From positions 66,421 through 130,420 of the forward strand of contig CAZIJU010000002.1 of assembly GCA_964539745.1 (NCBI GenBank): a stretch of DNA of 64,000 bases, read 5' to 3'. The DNA comes from DSNY01 sp964539745 (GTDB taxonomy: Bacteria > Pseudomonadota > Gammaproteobacteria > Burkholderiales > Burkholderiaceae_F). Below the pieces are notes generated by a model. The model worked only from the letters and a program-made list of their open reading frames with translations, was not told the origin of the DNA and did not search any database. Positions 8,207 to 17,106 of this stretch are shown piece after piece. Every line of letters begins with the position of its first letter. The first letter of the stretch is position 1. A program made the position numbers and the translations under genes.

Positions 8207-9210
8207 CGTGATCTCCCGCAAGTCGCTTCGAACGCATTATCCACAAGCCGCAGCACCGCGCGACGTTCGCGCTCTGGGTCGAACAGCGCGGCCCGTTTCT
8301 TACACGCCGACTGCAAGGCGCGCAGGAATTTCGCGTCGGTTTCCGCGCGCCGCAGCAGCTTCGCTGCGGCCTGCACGTCGCCGACCGGGAAAAGCCCCGG
8401 ATAGCCACGGCCGAGCATGCCGACGTTGCCCGCGCAGTCGGCTGCGACGACCGGCGTGCCGGACTGGATCGCTTCGAGGATGACTTGCGCGCCGCCCTCC
8501 ATCTTCGAGGGGTGCAGCAGCAGTCGCGCGTGCCGAATCGCTTGCCGCGTGCGCGCGCGCGGCAGACCGCCGGTCCACCGATAGCGCGGGCAGCGCCGCG
8601 CGGTCGCCCGCGCCGCTTGCGCCAACGCGCGCTCGAGCGCTTTGCCGATGTGCAGCACGCGGATGCGCGAATCCGCAGGCAGGCTTTCGGCCACACGCAT
8701 CGCCAGCAGCGGGTCCTTTTCGTCGCGCAGATGGCCGACGACGGCAACGTCGAAGCGCGTGCGCCGCGGCGCTCCCGGCGCAAGCTTCGGCGCCGACTGG
8801 TACACGACGACCGCCTTGTCGCGCAGCACGGCCGGCAACGCATCCGGGCCGCGCTCCTGAAGCACGACGAGCCGGGTGGCCAGTTCGAGCGAGCGCTGCG
8901 CGGCCGCGTCGGTGCGGATGTCGCGATACAGGTCGGTGCCGGTCAGCACGACGATCAGTGGACGCCCCGGGTAGCTGCGTGCGAACGCCTCGATCGACGC
9001 CGCCGAGCGGCGCGCGTGCAGCGCGATCAGCGCATCGGCCGCTTCGCCGTCCCAGGTTTTCATCACGCGCACGCGAAAGCGCGTCCCCAGAAACCGGGCC
9101 CAGCGCGCGGCCGTATGCCAGTTGCCGGTGTTCTCGTCGGCCAGCGCGGGCGTGATAATCGCCACCCGCGGACGACGCGGACGGGCGGCGCGGGAAGGCG
9201 AGGCGGGCAT
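8203..9210 (-). CDS. senB: selenosugar synthase SenB (GT4-like glycosyltransferase)
   Basis: 335 residues. Begins with the Rossmann strand RVAIITPALADENTGNWHTA and has the C-terminal donor-site motif KMEGGAQVILEAIQSGTPVV of GT-B glycosyltransferases. SenB enzymes join selenophosphate to a UDP-sugar to give a 1-seleno-sugar, the selenium donor for SenA. Assignment rests on synteny with SelD-like and EgtB-like genes as well as the sequence. Its ATG (9210-9208) shares two bases with the senA ATG (9209-9211) on the other strand. A GTG just before AIITP would avoid that overlap but has no visible ribosome-binding site. Confidence 0.85.
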   Translation of the reverse strand: MPASPSRAARPRRPRVAIITPALADENTGNWHTAARWARFLGTRFRVRVMKTWDGEAADALIALHARRSAASIEAFARSYPGRPLIVVLTGTDLYRDIRTDAAAQRSLELATRLVVLQERGPDALPAVLRDKAVVVYQSAPKLAPGAPRRTRFDVAVVGHLRDEKDPLLAMRVAESLPADSRIRVLHIGKALERALAQAARATARRCPRYRWTGGLPRARTRQAIRHARLLLHPSKMEGGAQVILEAIQSGTPVVAADCAGNVGMLGRGYPGLFPVGDVQAAAKLLRRAETDAKFLRALQSACKKRAALFDPERERRAVLRLVDNAFEATCGRSR

Positions 9211-10384
9211 GCGGGACGACGGTTCGGCGCGGCAGATCGGCAAGGCGCAACTTGTCGCGGCGCTGCGATCCGCGCGCGAGTATACGAGGGCACTCGTCGA
9301 CGATCTGACCGACGCGCAGTGGCGCAACATCGCGTACCAGCCGATCGTCAATCCGTTCCTGTGGGAGGTCGGCCACGTCGGCTGGTTCATGGAACGCTGG
9401 TGCGTGCGCTGGCGCGGTGCCGATGCGCCGCTCGCCACGGCGCTGCTGGCCGATGCGGACCGGTGGTACGACTCGAGCAACGTTGCGCATCCGACGCGCT
9501 GGACGCTCGACCTGCCTGACCGCGCGGCCACGCTCGACTACCTCGACGCCACGCTGCACGCAGCACTCGCCGCGCTCGACCGCGCCGAGGATTCCGACGC
9601 GGGCCTGTATTTCTTCCGTCTCGCGCTGTTTCACGAGGACATGCATGGCGAAGCCTTCGCCTACATGCGCAACACGCTGGGCTATCCGGCGCCGGCCTGC
9701 CTGCCGCACTCGGCTGTGCACGACGCTGCCGGAGACATACCCGTTGCCGGTGGCGAAGTGGAACTGGGCATGGCGCGCACCGCACCGGGATTCGTGTTCG
9801 ACAACGAGAAGTGGGCCCACCGCGTGCGGCTCGCGCCGTACGCGATCGCGCGGCGTTGCGTGACGAACCGCGAGTTCGCCGCGTTCGTAGAAGACGGAGG
9901 CTACGCGCGGCCGGCGCTGTGGTCCGACGAGGGTCGCGCCTGGCTCGCTCGCACCGGCCGCGCCGCGCCGCGCGGCTGGCGGCGAGAAGGCGGGCAATGG
10001 TTTGCCGAACGCTTCGGCGCGCTGCTGCCGCTCACAGCCGACGAACCCGTGCGGCACGTGACCGCGTTTGAGGCCGAGGCGTACTGCCGCTGGGCGAAGC
10101 GGCGGCTGCCGACGGAAGCCGAATGGGAGAATGCGGCCGTGCAAGGCGCGATCGCGCCGTCGCGCGCGGTCTGGGAGTGGACCGCGACGACCTTCGAGCC
10201 GTATCCGGGGTTCTCGCCCGATCCGTACGCCGACTACTCGGCGCCGTGGTTCGGAACGCACCGCTGCGTGCGCGGCGCGAGCTTCGCCACGCCCGCGCGG
10301 CTCGTGCATCCGCGCTTTCGCAACTTCTACCTGCCCGAGCGCGACGACATCTTCGTCGGGTTCCGCACTTGCGCGCTGAATTGA
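9209..10384 (+). CDS. senA: selenoneine synthase SenA (EgtB-like, DinB plus sulfatase-modifying domain)
   Basis: 391 residues. The N-terminal DinB-like domain has His56 in WEVGHVGWF and the iron motif HX3HXE as HEDMHGE (H142, H146, E148). The C-terminal FGE-type domain ends in the EgtB-related signature VWEWTATTFEPYPGF ... VRGASFATP ... FVGFRTCAL. SenA is a non-haem iron enzyme that forms the C-Se bond between hercynine and the selenosugar. No EgtD (hercynine) gene is in the window, so hercynine must come from elsewhere. An ordinary EgtB role cannot be excluded from sequence alone, but the divergent senB-senC pair argues for selenium. Confidence 0.88.
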   Translation: MRDDGSARQIGKAQLVAALRSAREYTRALVDDLTDAQWRNIAYQPIVNPFLWEVGHVGWFMERWCVRWRGADAPLATALLADADRWYDSSNVAHPTRWTLDLPDRAATLDYLDATLHAALAALDRAEDSDAGLYFFRLALFHEDMHGEAFAYMRNTLGYPAPACLPHSAVHDAAGDIPVAGGEVELGMARTAPGFVFDNEKWAHRVRLAPYAIARRCVTNREFAAFVEDGGYARPALWSDEGRAWLARTGRAAPRGWRREGGQWFAERFGALLPLTADEPVRHVTAFEAEAYCRWAKRRLPTEAEWENAAVQGAIAPSRAVWEWTATTFEPYPGFSPDPYADYSAPWFGTHRCVRGASFATPARLVHPRFRNFYLPERDDIFVGFRTCALN

Positions 10385-10963
10385 CCCCGAAGACGTCGCC
10401 GTCAAGGCACGCAGACACGGACGACGGCGGTGAATCGGCGGCTTGCGGGTCAACGTTATCGAACGTCACCCAACCTCGTGACGCCGCCACTCGCGTCTCG
10501 ATTTCGCCGGCGTGCACGCCGGTTTTGTCACCGGACCCCGGCCGCAAGCCGGGGCGGCGATCCCGCTCCCTCCAGTGGCCGAGATTCCTCGCCTTCGGCT
10601 CGGAATGACGAGGCATTGGGGCAACGCATATCGGCCAAGTGGCACGTGTCGCCAAGATTGGTCATGCTCGATCGTCCAGCAGTCGAACGCAGGCGGCGGG
10701 CGTGCCGGCGGCCCCGGATCGAGTTGCGGGGCGCCGAGGAAACAAGTTCGCCCTTGCGACGAGGTACGACGACGCCGCTCCGCGCACCCGACGTGCGATG
10801 CAGTGCGTCGCGGACCTGCCCGACGGGTGAACGATGCCCAATCCGTAAACTTCGAACGCGACGAGCCTCCGAAGCTTCGAGCGGTCGACGGCCGGGTTTG
10901 GGTTCGACCCTTGGTCGACCCGGCATCGCCGTGCGGCGCTTCGCTTCTCCCGGGTTGGGGTCC
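10385..10963. other. 579-base intergenic region without a supportable gene
   Basis: Reading frames here show no domain and no ribosome-binding site. The region contains a C/G-rich hairpin at about 10535-10555 and one copy of a dispersed repeat. The start of the downstream cytochrome gene lies inside a frame that stays open far upstream by chance. Confidence 0.6.
10575..10690 (+). repeat. dispersed intergenic repeat, copy 1
   Basis: Contains CGCCTTCGGCTCGGAATGAC and, about 50 bases on, CAAGATTGGTCATGCTCGAT. Close relatives occur at 56510-56660 (both parts), at 45170-45250 (first part) and as a tandem array at 26923-27240. The ends resemble GTCATCCCGAG...CTCGGAATGAC inverted arms. Confidence 0.6.
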
Positions 10964-11893
10964 GTGCCTTTGAGGTTCACCAGCGTTTTTCGGTTCGAGT
11001 TCGTCGGCCCCGCGTTGAGCGCCGCGGCGTTGCTCGCGACGTGGTCTGCGCAGGCGCAGCCGACGTACGCAGACCTTGCGCCGGTATTGCAGGCGCAGTG
11101 CGTGATGTGTCATTCCGGCGCAAACGCCGCGGCCGGCCTGCGACTCGATACGCTCGACGGTGTGCTTGCGGGCAGCGCGCGCGGCCCCGTCGTGCGGGCC
11201 GGCGCGGGCGAGGCGAGCGAATTGGTGCGCCGGCTGCGCGGCACCAGCCAACCGCGCATGCCGATGACGGGGCCGCCGTTTCTGAGCGACGCGCAGATCG
11301 CGCGGTTCGTCGCATGGATCGATGCCGGCATGCCGGCCGGCTCCGTCGAGACCGCCGTCGTTGCATCGGCGCCGCCGCGGCCCGCGCCGGGCGAACCCGT
11401 GACGTACGCGCACGTCGCGCCGATCTTCGCGCGTCGCTGCGCGATTTGCCACGCCGCGCAGGGACGCAAGGGGCCCGCGCCGGAGGGCTATTGGCTGAAC
11501 TCGTATGCGGCGACGATTGCGGCGGCGGATCGGGCGCGGGTCATACCGGGCCGGCCCGAGGCGAGCGAGCTGATGCGGCGCGTGCGCGGGCAGGCGCGGC
11601 CGCGCATGCCGTTCGACGGTCCGCCGTATCTGGACGAGGCGGACATCGCGCTGGTCGAGCGCTGGATCGCCGATGGCGCGCGCGATGCGCAGGGGCGGGC
11701 TGCACCGGTTCCGGTCGGCGCAGCGGTGCGACTGCACGGAACGTTGACCGGTCCTGCGCAACTCGACGCGCTGCCGTTGCGCGGCGCATCCGGCGCACGC
11801 GTCGACCGCGCGCGCATCGGCAGCTACGTCGAAGTGCGCGGACGCGTGACGAGCGAAGGGGAGATCGAAGTGTTGCGTGTGCGGCGGCGATAG
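10964..11893 (+). CDS. periplasmic dihaem c-type cytochrome with C-terminal OB-like tail
   Basis: About 309 residues. A signal peptide (GPALSAAALLATWSAQA) is followed by two similar cytochrome modules with haem sites CVMCH and CAICH. Each module is trailed by an R-MP-GPP ... WI--G segment (RMPMTGPPFLSDAQIARFV and RMPFDGPPYLDEADIALVE), so the protein is an internal duplication. The last ~55 residues look like a DUF5666/OB-type beta domain. Start is uncertain: GTG 10964 or TTG 10970, neither with a strong ribosome-binding site. It could feed electrons to NirS across the convergent boundary; that is inference. Confidence 0.75.
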   Translation: MPLRFTSVFRFEFVGPALSAAALLATWSAQAQPTYADLAPVLQAQCVMCHSGANAAAGLRLDTLDGVLAGSARGPVVRAGAGEASELVRRLRGTSQPRMPMTGPPFLSDAQIARFVAWIDAGMPAGSVETAVVASAPPRPAPGEPVTYAHVAPIFARRCAICHAAQGRKGPAPEGYWLNSYAATIAAADRARVIPGRPEASELMRRVRGQARPRMPFDGPPYLDEADIALVERWIADGARDAQGRAAPVPVGAAVRLHGTLTGPAQLDALPLRGASGARVDRARIGSYVEVRGRVTSEGEIEVLRVRRR

Positions 11894-11933
11894 ACCCGCC
11901 GGTGCGCGGGCGTTGCTCGCGCCCGCGGCAAGC

Positions 11934-11955
11934 CCGTCGGCGCATGCGCCGACGG
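11934..11955. terminator. 22-bp perfect palindrome between convergent genes
   Basis: Bases 11934-11955 read identically on both strands. It lies between the stop of the dihaem cytochrome gene and the stop of the d1-like gene, beside a second GC-rich hairpin at about 11905-11927. A bidirectional terminator is likely, although no T run follows. Confidence 0.5.
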
Positions 11956-11997
11956 CGGCAAGTCGCGCTCGCCGCGACCGCGCGCGGCTTGCATCGC

Positions 11998-12558
11998 TCA
12001 GCGCGCGCTGCCCGGCCGCAGGACCTCGATGCGGCGGCGCACGTGCAGGTTGACCACGTGCAGCGATCCGTCGGCGGCCCGCCCGGTGAATTCGGAGTAG
12101 TCGGGACTGAACCGGGCGTCGTCGAGCGGCTCGTCGAGCACGATCCGCCGCACCGCAAACGGCCCGCGATCGGCGATGCCTTCACCCATCCGATAGTCGT
12201 GCACGAGCCCGTCGTATACCGGTTCGGCGTTCGGGTCGTACGACAGCTCCCAGGCTTCGGGGATGTCGGCCAGCAGCACGACGAAGCTCTTGCGCGGCGG
12301 CGCATCGACGATGCGCGCCACGCGCGAGGTCGTGCCGCGCTTGTCGGCGACGCGGATACGGCGCACGACCGCGCCGCTTGCGGCGTCGATCGCGACGAGC
12401 TCGCGCGCCGCGTTGTCCGCCTGCAGCAGCCAGCGCCCATCGGCTGAACGAACGGCGGGGTCGGCCGCCGACAAAGGAAAAGCGGCCGCGAGAGCCGCGG
12501 CCGCCAAAGCGCTGCGCAGCAGAAGCGCGCAGCGTCGGACTACATCGCCAGCACCCAC
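11998..12558 (-). CDS. short haem-d1-type propeller protein, NirF/NirS-related
   Basis: About 186 residues with a signal peptide (LAAAALAAAFPLSAADPAV). The remainder matches one stretch of NirF and the NirS d1 domain: SRVARIVDAPPRKSFVVLL, EAWELSYDPNAEPVYDG, LVHDYRMGEGI and LDEPLDDARFSPDYSEF. NirF is about 390 residues, so only half a propeller is present, yet the frame is intact to TGA. The start is uncertain: GTG 12558 overlaps the cytochrome gene by 19 bases; TTG/CTG codons further in are alternatives. It may be a d1-haem insertion helper or a relic. It is downstream of nirS-nirM in one unit. Confidence 0.6.
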   Translation of the reverse strand: MGAGDVVRRCALLLRSALAAAALAAAFPLSAADPAVRSADGRWLLQADNAARELVAIDAASGAVVRRIRVADKRGTTSRVARIVDAPPRKSFVVLLADIPEAWELSYDPNAEPVYDGLVHDYRMGEGIADRGPFAVRRIVLDEPLDDARFSPDYSEFTGRAADGSLHVVNLHVRRRIEVLRPGSAR

Positions 12559-12854
12559 TCGACCAGCTTCTTGATGTCGGCGTCGGGCACTGCCGCGTTC
12601 GGCGGCATCGGCACCGGGCCCCAGACGCCGGAGCCGCCCTTCTTCACTTTGTCGGACAGCTTGGCGACCGCGTCGGCCTGGCCTTTGTACTTCTTGGCGA
12701 CGTCCTTGTACGCGGGGCCGACGCTTTTTTTGTCGAGCTGGTGGCAGGCGATGCAGTTGTGCTTCTTGGCGAGCGCTTCGTCGGCGTGCGCCGCGCCGGT
12801 GGCGGTGAGCGCGGCGCCGATCGCAACCGCAAGGATGGCGGGTTTGCATTTCAT
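12540..12854 (-). CDS. nirM: cytochrome c551/c552, probable electron donor to NirS
   Basis: 104 residues with a signal peptide ending AAHA. Haem site CIACH at the N-terminus of the mature chain, axial methionine in PVPMPPNAAVPDADIKKLV, and the C-terminal helix VEWVLAM. These are the features of the small class I cytochromes c551/c552 that reduce cd1 nitrite reductase in the periplasm. It starts 13 bases after the nirS stop and is co-transcribed with it. Confidence 0.9.
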   Translation of the reverse strand: MKCKPAILAVAIGAALTATGAAHADEALAKKHNCIACHQLDKKSVGPAYKDVAKKYKGQADAVAKLSDKVKKGGSGVWGPVPMPPNAAVPDADIKKLVEWVLAM

Positions 12855-12867
12855 CGGTGCGCCCTCC

Positions 12868-14607
12868 TCAGTACACGTCGTGCTGCGTGTTGTAGATGTT
12901 GAAGTGGCCGGTCGGGGTGATCAGCTTCGGGTCCTTGATCACAGCCTTAGGCTTCAGCGTCTTGTCGTCGACGACGACCAGCGCCGAGGTCTGGTCCTTG
13001 GCGCTCCACACGGCGAACCACACCTCATCGCCCGCCTTGTTGTATTCGGGCTGAACGATCCGGCCCTGGCCTTCCGGAATGCCGGCCCAGTCGGCAATCG
13101 GCAGGATCTTCGGCTTGGCCGACAGGTCCTTGATGTTGAACACCGCCACCGAGCGGGCGATCTTGCTGTCCGGATTCAGCGGCGTGTCGACGTACAGGTT
13201 GCTGCTCTTCGGATGCGTCTTGATGAAGAGGTTGCCGCCGCCCTGGCCGTCGAGCATCTGCACGACTTTCCACGCGTACTGTTTGTGGTTCTTCGGGTCG
13301 GTGCCGATCAGCGCGATCTTCTCGCTGCCCAGGTGGCCGGTGGCCCAGACCGGGCCGTACTTCGGGTGGACGAAGTTGGCGCCGCGGCCCGGGTGCGGGA
13401 TCTTGTCGACGTCGACGAGCGCCACGCGCTTGCCTTCTTTCGCGTCGACCACTGCGATCTTGTGCGACTGGTTGGCCGCGACGAGGAAGTAGCGTTTGCT
13501 CGCGTCCCAGCCGCCGTCGTGCAGGAAGCGCGCCGCCGGGATTTCGGTGACCGTCAGGTTCTCGATGTCCTTGTAGTTGACCAGCAGGATCTTGCCGGTT
13601 TCCTTGACGTTGACGACGAACTCGGGCTTGAAGTGCGACGCGACGATCGACGCCACGCGCGGCTCGGGATGGAATTCCTGCGTATCGACGGTGACGCCCC
13701 GCGTCGACACGATCTTCAGCGGCTCCAGGGTGTCGCCCTTCATGATCACGTACTGTGGCGGCCAGTAGCTGCCGGCGATCGCGAGCTTGTCCTCGTAGCC
13801 CTTGAACTTCGATACGTCGACCGAACGCGCCTCCAGGCCGACGCGGATCTCGGCGACGTTGTCCGGCTTCTCCATCCACAGGTCGATCATGTTGATCTTG
13901 GCGTCGCGCCCGATCACGTACACGTAGCGGCCCGAAGCCGACACGCGCGAGATGTGCACCGCATAGCCGGTCTTGACGATGTTGATGATCTTCTTCGTGT
14001 CGCCGTCGATCAGCGCGACTTCGCCGGTGTCGCGCAGCGTGGTCGAGAAGATGTTGTCGATGTTGTAGTTGTTCATCTTCTTCTTCGGCCGTTTGTCAAG
14101 CGGCACGATGACCTTCCAGGTCGCCTTCATGTCCGCCATGCCGAACTCGGGCGGCGTCGGAGGCGTCTGCTGGATGTAGCGCGCCATCAGGTCGACTTCG
14201 GCGTCGTTCAATTCGCCCGACGTGCCCCAGTTCGGCATGCCGGCCGGCGTGCCGTACTTGATGAAGACCTTCAGGATCTCGGTTCCGCGCTGCAAGGTGA
14301 TGTCCGGCGTCAGCGGTTTGCCGGTCGCGCCCTTGCGCAGCACGCCGTGGCAGCCGGCACAGCGCTCGAAGTAGATCTGGCGGCCGCGCTCGAACTCGGC
14401 CTTCGTCATCGGCGGCGCCTTCGGATTGATGTCCTGGTGCATCTCCACGCCCGCCAGCGGCGAGCCGCCGGCCTGGTAACGGAGTTCTTCTCCGGTGACG
14501 GGCTGCCGGTCGTCCTTTTTTGCCGCGTCGCCTTTGGCCTGGGCGAACGCGAGTCCGGCAGCCATCGCGCCGGCCAGCGCCGCGACGGCCAGTGTGCTTC
14601 GTTTCAT
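12868..14607 (-). CDS. nirS: cytochrome cd1 nitrite reductase
   Basis: 579 residues with a signal peptide (AALAGAMAAGLAFA). The haem c domain has CAGCH; the eight-bladed d1 propeller follows with the d1-ligand region YAVHISRVSASGRYVY and the active-site histidine segments TQEFHPEPRVASIVASHFKP and NFVHPKYGPVWATGHLG. The enzyme reduces nitrite to NO in the periplasm. AGGAGATCGAG gives a good ribosome-binding site. Downstream come nirM and a truncated d1-type protein; the d1-haem biosynthesis genes (nirE, J, D/L/G/H, full nirF) are not in the window. An Fnr/Dnr-type half-palindrome lies about 105 bases upstream. Confidence 0.97.
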   Translation of the reverse strand: MKRSTLAVAALAGAMAAGLAFAQAKGDAAKKDDRQPVTGEELRYQAGGSPLAGVEMHQDINPKAPPMTKAEFERGRQIYFERCAGCHGVLRKGATGKPLTPDITLQRGTEILKVFIKYGTPAGMPNWGTSGELNDAEVDLMARYIQQTPPTPPEFGMADMKATWKVIVPLDKRPKKKMNNYNIDNIFSTTLRDTGEVALIDGDTKKIINIVKTGYAVHISRVSASGRYVYVIGRDAKINMIDLWMEKPDNVAEIRVGLEARSVDVSKFKGYEDKLAIAGSYWPPQYVIMKGDTLEPLKIVSTRGVTVDTQEFHPEPRVASIVASHFKPEFVVNVKETGKILLVNYKDIENLTVTEIPAARFLHDGGWDASKRYFLVAANQSHKIAVVDAKEGKRVALVDVDKIPHPGRGANFVHPKYGPVWATGHLGSEKIALIGTDPKNHKQYAWKVVQMLDGQGGGNLFIKTHPKSSNLYVDTPLNPDSKIARSVAVFNIKDLSAKPKILPIADWAGIPEGQGRIVQPEYNKAGDEVWFAVWSAKDQTSALVVVDDKTLKPKAVIKDPKLITPTGHFNIYNTQHDVY

Positions 14608-14705
14608 CTCGATCTCCTCTTGGGTTGCAGCGGAATCCGCCGGCGCCCGTTGTGAAACTGCGCCATGTTCGACGGCGACGCTAGGCGATGCATGCCGGCA
14701 TTTCC

Positions 14706-14719
14706 ATGCTCTGAATCAA
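14706..14719 (-). promoter_or_regulatory. Fnr/Dnr-type box upstream of nirS
   Basis: On the minus strand the site reads TTGAT-TCAG-AGCAT: one perfect half-site and a degenerate second half against TTGAT-N4-ATCAA. If it acts at -41.5, transcription would begin near 14671, leaving a leader of about 64 bases before nirS. Dnr (17249-17944) or Fnr (32814-33662) could bind. Confidence 0.5.
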
Positions 14720-14735
14720 TTCGGCGCCCGTCGCG

Positions 14736-16955
14736 CTACAGCGTCGCTCGCAGCAGGACCGACGCATTGCGGCCCGGCTGGGTATAGCGGTCGACCGTGG
14801 CCGCAGGGTTGACCACGTCGCGCACGTCGGACCACAGCCAGTACTTGCGGTCGAACAGGTTGAACACACCGGCGGAGACGCGGATGCGCGGATGCAACTG
14901 CCAGCTCGCCGTCAGATCGACGACCGTGTACGCGGGCGGCGCGAAGCGGGCTCCGGTGGTCTGGTCGATGCGCGTCTTGGCGCGCGCATGCGTGGCATGC
15001 AGCGCGGCGCTGAAGCCGTCGCGGTCGTAGAAGACGCCGGCGACCAGCCGCGGCGGCTCGATCGTGTTCAGCGGTACGTCCTTGTCGGTGTCGTCGCCGC
15101 GTGCGTACGAAGCCGCCGCCTGCAGCGACCACGGCCCGGCGACGCGCCACAGCGCGCTCGCCTCGGCGCCGAAGATGCGTGCATGGGCGACGTTGCGCGA
15201 CTGGAAGGTGCCGGTGGCGCCGGGGACGCAGGCCGGATCGGCGGGGCAGGCGAGCGGCGCGCGCGAGGCGATCAGGTCGCGGTAGCGCGCATCGAAAGCG
15301 GTCGCCGTGTACTCGAAGCGCGGATGGCGGCCGCGCACGCCGAGCTCCAGCCCCCGGCTGCGCTCGGCCTTCAGGTCCGGGTTGGGGATCACCGCGTAGC
15401 CCGACGGCAGGCTCGAAAGACCGATGTTGATGTCGGACGCCGGCGGGGCGCGAAAGCCGCTCGCCCATTGCGCGCTGAAGGTCGTCGACGGCGACGCGCG
15501 GTACAGCAGTCCGAGCCGCGGCGACAGTGCCTGGTCGGCGCTGTCGATCGGAATGCGCCCGCCGCTGCCCGACAGGAACGCCGCGTCCGCCTGCGTGCGC
15601 AGGCTGAAGCGGTCGAAGCGCAACGCCGGAATCAGCCTCAGGCGATCGCCGGCGAGCCCGATTTCGTCCTGCGCGAACGCGCCGATGCGGTCGGTCGTCG
15701 ACAACGGAAAGTCGCGCGTCGGAAAGGTTTCCGTACCGACGACGTTGGTCGTCACGCCGGTATTCAGGTTCGTCTGGCGGCCATCGCGCATTTCGTCGGC
15801 GGCCAGCCGCGCGGCCTCGAGCCCGAACAGCCAGTGGCCGGCCGCTCCGGCGTCGACTTCGCCGAGCCAGCTCGCACCCTGCTCCTTCTGCTCGAAGCGG
15901 AAGCGCACATCGCGCAGGCAGTTCACCGTGCCGACCGCCGACAGGCACGCCGCCGTCGTGTTGGTGCGCAGGTCGAGCGTGTCGTTGCGGGTCAGCGCGC
16001 GCTGGGCGTACACGAGCCAGCGCTGCCGCGCGAGTCCGAAGACCTGCGGCAGGTCGGCATCAATGCTCGCGCGTTCGCGCTGACCGAGATCGCTGGCTTC
16101 GAGCCGCGTGGTGCGGCTCGACTGCGGATTGAGCGACAACACGTCCGTGTCGATGCCGGCGACATGCCGGTCGAGCGTCAGACGCCAGCGGCCGCCACCC
16201 GCCTGCGGCCACACGAGCTTGGCCAGCAGCGACTCCGCGGCCGCGCGCTGCGGATTGGGCGCAGTGCGCGCGGTGCCGACGACATCGTTGGTGCCGAAGT
16301 TCTCGGTCTCGCGCGCGGTGGCGCGCTGGATGCCGACGAGGCCTGCGAGCTGTTCGCCACGCGCTGCGACCAGCAGCCCGCGCTGCCAGCGTTCGCTGGC
16401 CGACGCGTAGCCCAGGTCGACCGTCGTCTGCGCGGCGCGGCCGGCGCCGAGCACGTCTTCGGGATCGACCGTGGAGAAAGCCACGACGCCGCCGAGCGCA
16501 TCCGATCCGTACAGCGCCGAACTCGGTCCGCGAAGGATTTCGACCTTCTGCAACAACCCGACGTCGAGCTGGTTGCGCGAGGCGTTCGAGAAGCTGCCGA
16601 CGCGGTAAGCGTCGGGCAGCCGCACGCCGTCGAGCGTCATCAGCACGCGGTTGCCGGTCATGCCGCGGATGCCGATTGCGCCGAGCCCGAAGCGCGCAGG
16701 CGCGTTCTCGATCGCCACGCCGGGTTCGTAGCGCAGCAGCTCGCGCAGATTGGTCACGACCTCGCGCTCGATGTCGCGGCGGGTGATCGCGGTCGCCGTC
16801 GGCGCGACGTCGTCGATCTGCCGTTGCATCCGATACGCCACACCGATGACTTCGACCGCGTCGAGCCGCGCAACGGTTTGCGCGGGCGCTGTGCCGGTAC
16901 AGGCCAGCGCAACCGCGCCCGCGAGCGCGACGCGCTGGTCAAATCGCTTTGACAC
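14736..16955 (-). CDS. TonB-dependent haem/haemoprotein receptor
   Basis: 739 residues. Signal peptide (GAVALACTGTAPAQT), TonB-box-like region, plug domain with GVRLPDAYRVGSFSNAS and ILRGPSSALYGSDALGGVV, then a 22-strand barrel ending DRKYWLWSDVRDV ... DRYTQPGRNASVLLRATL. These plug and C-terminal motifs are typical of the haem/haemoglobin/transferrin receptor family. GTG 16955 was chosen because GGAG lies 7 nt upstream; the longer frame has no ribosome-binding site. Haem uptake next to nirS is sensible because NirS and the oxidases need much haem. The true ligand is not provable here. Confidence 0.88.
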   Translation of the reverse strand: MSKRFDQRVALAGAVALACTGTAPAQTVARLDAVEVIGVAYRMQRQIDDVAPTATAITRRDIEREVVTNLRELLRYEPGVAIENAPARFGLGAIGIRGMTGNRVLMTLDGVRLPDAYRVGSFSNASRNQLDVGLLQKVEILRGPSSALYGSDALGGVVAFSTVDPEDVLGAGRAAQTTVDLGYASASERWQRGLLVAARGEQLAGLVGIQRATARETENFGTNDVVGTARTAPNPQRAAAESLLAKLVWPQAGGGRWRLTLDRHVAGIDTDVLSLNPQSSRTTRLEASDLGQRERASIDADLPQVFGLARQRWLVYAQRALTRNDTLDLRTNTTAACLSAVGTVNCLRDVRFRFEQKEQGASWLGEVDAGAAGHWLFGLEAARLAADEMRDGRQTNLNTGVTTNVVGTETFPTRDFPLSTTDRIGAFAQDEIGLAGDRLRLIPALRFDRFSLRTQADAAFLSGSGGRIPIDSADQALSPRLGLLYRASPSTTFSAQWASGFRAPPASDINIGLSSLPSGYAVIPNPDLKAERSRGLELGVRGRHPRFEYTATAFDARYRDLIASRAPLACPADPACVPGATGTFQSRNVAHARIFGAEASALWRVAGPWSLQAAASYARGDDTDKDVPLNTIEPPRLVAGVFYDRDGFSAALHATHARAKTRIDQTTGARFAPPAYTVVDLTASWQLHPRIRVSAGVFNLFDRKYWLWSDVRDVVNPAATVDRYTQPGRNASVLLRATL

Positions 16956-17106
16956 TTCATCGCTCCGTCGTGAAAGTGCGTGCAAGGTACGTCGCCGCCC
17001 CATGGTCGCCTTGACCGGCGTTAACGCCGCCTGCCGATGCCTCCAACGGCTCGCCGGACTACCTCCAAGGAGGCATGCGATCGTGCCGCTGCGGGGTCGC
17101 GCCGGT

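Noticed and set aside
12571..14655. A 694-codon plus-strand frame opposite nirS and nirM
   Set aside because: Antisense shadow of nirS, whose haem and d1 motifs are unmistakable. The product is rich in Arg, His and Asp with no known motif.
14892..16952. A 686-codon plus-strand frame opposite the TonB receptor
   Set aside because: No ribosome-binding site or motif. The minus-strand frame has plug and barrel signatures.
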